A stretch of DNA of 64,000 nt from Leeuwenhoekiella nanhaiensis (lineage in GTDB: Bacteria; Bacteroidota; Bacteroidia; Flavobacteriales; Flavobacteriaceae): assembly GCF_002744755.1 (NCBI RefSeq), contig NZ_KZ319295.1:49455-113454 (forward strand), given 5' to 3'. How positions within the stretch are numbered: position 1 is the first letter of the stretch; each line of letters starts with the position of its first letter. The notes under the pieces were generated by a model. That model worked only from the letters and a program-made list of their open reading frames with translations. It searched no databases and had not been told where the DNA came from. Positions 61,833 to 64,000 of this stretch are shown here, piece by piece. Made by a program: the position numbers and the translations under genes.

Positions 61833-63173
61833 ATGCTTATCAAACAATTCGAATATAAACCACTAGCCCATTTTTCCTATGCTATTTTAAGCGAGGGAAA
61901 AGTAGCTTTGGTTGACCCTGAGCGTGACCCCGCGCAATACTATGCCTTTGCGGAAGAGCACGGTGCAGAGATCGTAGCCGTTTTTGAAACCCATCCCCAT
62001 GCCGATTTCATTAGCAGTCACTTGCAGATACATAAAGAAACCGGTGCAACGATTTATAACAGCGAAAAGACCGGTGCAGGTTATACGCATCAGCATTTTG
62101 ACGAAGGCGATCACTTCAAAATGGGAAGCATTGACTTTACCGCTTTAAACACTCCCGGACACAGCCCGGACAGCATTACGATTGTCGCAAAAGCGGAAGA
62201 AGAAACGGCTTTATTTACCGGTGACACCTTATTCATTGGTGATGTAGGCCGTCCCGACCTGCGTGAAAAAGCCGGAAACCAGACCGCAAAACGCCGGGAT
62301 CTCGCTAGAGCGATGTTTCAGACCATAACCACAAAATTTAAGAATCTGCCCGATGGGGCGATGGTTTACCCCGCACACGGTGCCGGCTCGCTTTGCGGCA
62401 AAGGCATGAGTGCAGATCAAACCAGCAGTACATTAAGGGAACAGCGGGAAACCAACTGGGCGTTCAAAATGCACGAAGAAGAAGCATTTATCAATCAGTT
62501 GCTTGATTCGCAACCTTTCATCCCGTATTACTTCGGCTATAACGTAGATCTCAACAAAACAGGGGCCCCTACCCTGAGAAGCGCTGTAGCCGATATCCCC
62601 TTTAATTTGTTTGAAACTGAAGTTAACGGTGACGCTCTGGTTGTTGATACGCGCGATGAAGCCGTTTACAAAAAAGGACACAAGCGCAACAGCATCAATA
62701 TTATGGCCGGCAAGGAAGCGCATAAGTTTGAAACCTGGCTTGGCGCCATTGTAAAGCCTGAAGAAGAATTCAGCGTGGTGGTTGCTAATGCGGCTGCAGC
62801 TCACGAGGTTTTAGACCGAATTGCTAAAATAGGTTATGAAACACAGGTAAAGCGGGTCATTAGCTTGCGGGAACCTACCGGAGTAAGCTCTTCCAAACTG
62901 AATTTAGACGCCTTTAAAGCCAATCCACAAGCTTATACCGTAGTTGACATCAGAAACCGCAGCGAGACCGAAGCCAGAACATTCTTTGACCACGCGATCA
63001 CAATACCCCTTCACGAATTGCGGGAACGCAGCGGCGAAGTCCCTGCTGATAAACCCATCGTGGTGCATTGTGCGGGCGGATACCGCAGCGCAGCCGGTAG
63101 CAGCGTTCTCGAGACTGCCTTACCACAGGCTAGGGTTTACGATCTGGGCGACGCGGTAAAAGACTTTCAGTAA
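61833..63173 (+). CDS. Persulfide dioxygenase-rhodanese fusion (CstB-like)
   Basis: A 446-residue fusion. Residues 1-~250 are an MBL-fold ETHE1-type persulfide dioxygenase: T53-H54-P55-H56-A57-D58-F59 (metal site), TPGHSPDSI, FTGDTLFIGDVGRPDL and MVYPAHGAGSLCGK. Two rhodanese modules follow: a degenerate one (~260-345, LVVDTRDEAVYKKGHKRNSI) and a C-terminal active one with C413 in VHCAGGYRSAAGS. Order and length match staphylococcal CstB (444 residues), which oxidises persulfides to thiosulfate/sulfite. It likely detoxifies hydrogen sulfide or persulfides in the cytosol. A weak -7-like TAATTTCG (61810-61817) lies just upstream. It ends well before an intrinsic terminator at 63289. Confidence 0.92.
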   Translation: MLIKQFEYKPLAHFSYAILSEGKVALVDPERDPAQYYAFAEEHGAEIVAVFETHPHADFISSHLQIHKETGATIYNSEKTGAGYTHQHFDEGDHFKMGSIDFTALNTPGHSPDSITIVAKAEEETALFTGDTLFIGDVGRPDLREKAGNQTAKRRDLARAMFQTITTKFKNLPDGAMVYPAHGAGSLCGKGMSADQTSSTLREQRETNWAFKMHEEEAFINQLLDSQPFIPYYFGYNVDLNKTGAPTLRSAVADIPFNLFETEVNGDALVVDTRDEAVYKKGHKRNSINIMAGKEAHKFETWLGAIVKPEEEFSVVVANAAAAHEVLDRIAKIGYETQVKRVISLREPTGVSSSKLNLDAFKANPQAYTVVDIRNRSETEARTFFDHAITIPLHELRERSGEVPADKPIVVHCAGGYRSAAGSSVLETALPQARVYDLGDAVKDFQ

Positions 63174-63288
63174 TTTCTAAGCCGGAATGAAAAATGAGTG
63201 GACCCGTTGGAGAGCGGGTATTGCTTAAGTTGGGCTGTTTTCTTCCGGTTTTTTGAGTTTGATTTGTTGCCCTATTTTCAGTATTTGT

Positions 63289-63325
63289 AAAGCCCCGGTT
63301 TTTCTAACAGAAATTTCAGGGCTTT
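63289..63325 (+). terminator. Intrinsic terminator after the persulfide dioxygenase gene
   Basis: AAAGCCC (63289-63295) pairs with GGGCTTT (63319-63325), the inner TTTCT/AGAAA can extend the hairpin, and T residues run to 63331. Confidence 0.8.
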
Positions 63326-63481
63326 TTTTTTGGTCTTAAACAACTAGTTACGCACGCATTTAGCCATGTGTTTTAAAAAGAGCGTTACAAACCCACCGGA
63401 TGTGCGTGTATACGAGATAAAAAGTACTGAAAATCAACCTAAAAAAGTGTTGATATCCCGCCAATCGCTTTTATAAACGAC

Positions 63482-63489
63482 TATATTTG
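63482..63489 (+). promoter_or_regulatory. -7 promoter box of the terminal AT-rich gene
   Basis: TATATTTG is an exact match to TAnnTTTG, 31 bases before the ATG. No -33 element at the expected 19-21-base spacing is apparent. Confidence 0.5.
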
Positions 63490-63520
63490 TTTTGATATAA
63501 CAAGTTGGCACCAATTTGAA

Positions 63521-63958
63521 ATGAAATACATAATCATCATACTATTTCTGTTCGCAACTAATTCTTTACCTACCTATATTCAGGCGGATAAGACTTTTTA
63601 TTATAAATGCGACTATAAAAAGGGAAATTATTATACAATCTTAAGTTCTGGAACTCAAAATGAAATAGACGAAGTTTATGGTATCGACAAAAATTATTAC
63701 ACGGAACTGCCCGAATTTGACTTAAATAAAATTGATGTAAATAAAATAATAGATAATTCTAAAAAGCATTTGAAAACTAGATTCAATGCATTGGATTTGA
63801 AATTAACGGAAATAAAATATGAAAGAATTAATGAGAAGGATTTGGACAACCCAAAAAATTGGTTCATACTGTTGACATTTGTATATAATGATAAAGGGCA
63901 TGTCCAAATGGTTCCTGTCCTTCCGAATAATAGAATCATTTTGAGCAATAAGGAATAA
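63521..63958 (+). CDS. AT-rich secreted protein of unknown function
   Basis: A 145-residue protein with an N-terminal signal (MKYIIIILFLFATNSLPTYI, cleavage near residue 22). The mature part is Lys/Asn/Asp-rich (LNKIDVNKIIDNSKKHLKTRF) and then beta-like (NWFILLTFVYNDKGHVQMVPVLPNN). I know no family. AT content is much higher than in the gene before it, and it has its own promoter. The leader TTGGCACCAATTTGAA before the ATG and the words AACTGCTTACAATAACTAGC just after the stop resemble the borders of small accessory genes in flavobacterial genomes, so it may be a mobile cassette. Confidence 0.65.
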   Translation: MKYIIIILFLFATNSLPTYIQADKTFYYKCDYKKGNYYTILSSGTQNEIDEVYGIDKNYYTELPEFDLNKIDVNKIIDNSKKHLKTRFNALDLKLTEIKYERINEKDLDNPKNWFILLTFVYNDKGHVQMVPVLPNNRIILSNKE

Positions 63959-63987
63959 AAACTGCTTACAATAACTAGCGTTCGTGC

Positions 63988-64000
63988 GGTCGGTACGACC
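63988..64000. repeat. Inverted repeat at the window edge
   Basis: GGTCG (63988-63992) and CGACC (63996-64000) flank GTA. It is cut by the window end, so a larger element cannot be judged. Confidence 0.4.

Larger units (their letters stand above)
63174..63520. other. Intergenic region with terminator and promoter
   Basis: This 347-base gap contains the intrinsic terminator at 63289-63325 and a perfect -7 box at 63482. Between them (63340-63480) is AT-rich sequence with no open frame or clear RNA. Confidence 0.5.

Overview
The window comes from a member of the Bacteroidota, almost certainly a Flavobacteriaceae-type marine or environmental bacterium. The evidence is two SusC/SusD pairs, a LacI-controlled alpha-glucan utilisation locus, a secreted amylase with a type IX secretion sorting tail, many lipoproteins with short Bacteroidota-style lipoboxes, TAnnTTTG promoter boxes, and few Shine-Dalgarno sequences. 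No rRNA, tRNA, CRISPR array or complete insertion sequence was seen.

Layout. 0-4.2 kb: the tail of an unrecognised gene, a SulP anion transporter, a secreted serine hydrolase, and a ParE/RelE-type toxin-antitoxin pair whose toxin frame is broken by a nonsense codon. 4.2-8.8 kb: a tightly overlapping leftward operon for 5-oxoproline use (DUF2891 lipoprotein, NRAMP-like transporter, pxpA, pxpB, pxpC). 9-13.5 kb: a membrane protein, a small lipoprotein and a two-domain M16 peptidase. 13.6-18.1 kb: four leftward genes of unknown role (a multi-pass membrane protein with a DLRGF/GC-E domain, a TIR-domain protein, a PH-like/glycine-rich protein, a Cys4 membrane protein), then comM/yifB. This is the most likely place for an undescribed system. 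19.8-23 kb: a VOC dioxygenase, an FAD/NAD(P)-binding protein and an aquaglyceroporin.

23-38 kb: an alpha-glucan polysaccharide utilisation locus. Two periplasmic or membrane GH13 enzymes and a LacI regulator are on the minus strand. SusC, SusD, two SusE/F-like binding proteins and a T9SS-secreted GH13 amylase run divergently on the plus strand. A perfect 16-bp palindrome with a central CG lies between lacI and susC and is the best operator candidate. The inferred flow is: the T9SS amylase cuts starch-like polymers outside, SusE/F/D capture and SusC imports oligosaccharides, and the two leftward GH13 enzymes trim them. An intrinsic terminator before the secreted amylase may set its dose, and two identical 50-bp terminator repeats follow it.

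38.5-52.3 kb: a ClC channel, small unknowns, a leftward operon tilS-dsbD-CocE/NonD hydrolase-DUF885, a second SulP transporter, an LpxR-like lipid A deacylase, and a fatty-acid hydroxylase/sterol desaturase. 52.4-61.7 kb: a second SusC/SusD pair, then an AOS-family PLP enzyme, an AT-rich HEPN-like protein, a dipeptide epimerase and a class-A-like serine hydrolase; the HEPN-like gene appears to interrupt an amino-acid/peptide gene set. 61.8-64 kb: a persulfide dioxygenase-rhodanese fusion of CstB architecture, and an AT-rich secreted-protein gene with cassette-like flanks at the window edge.

All functions are read from motifs, lengths and context by eye; no database search was run.
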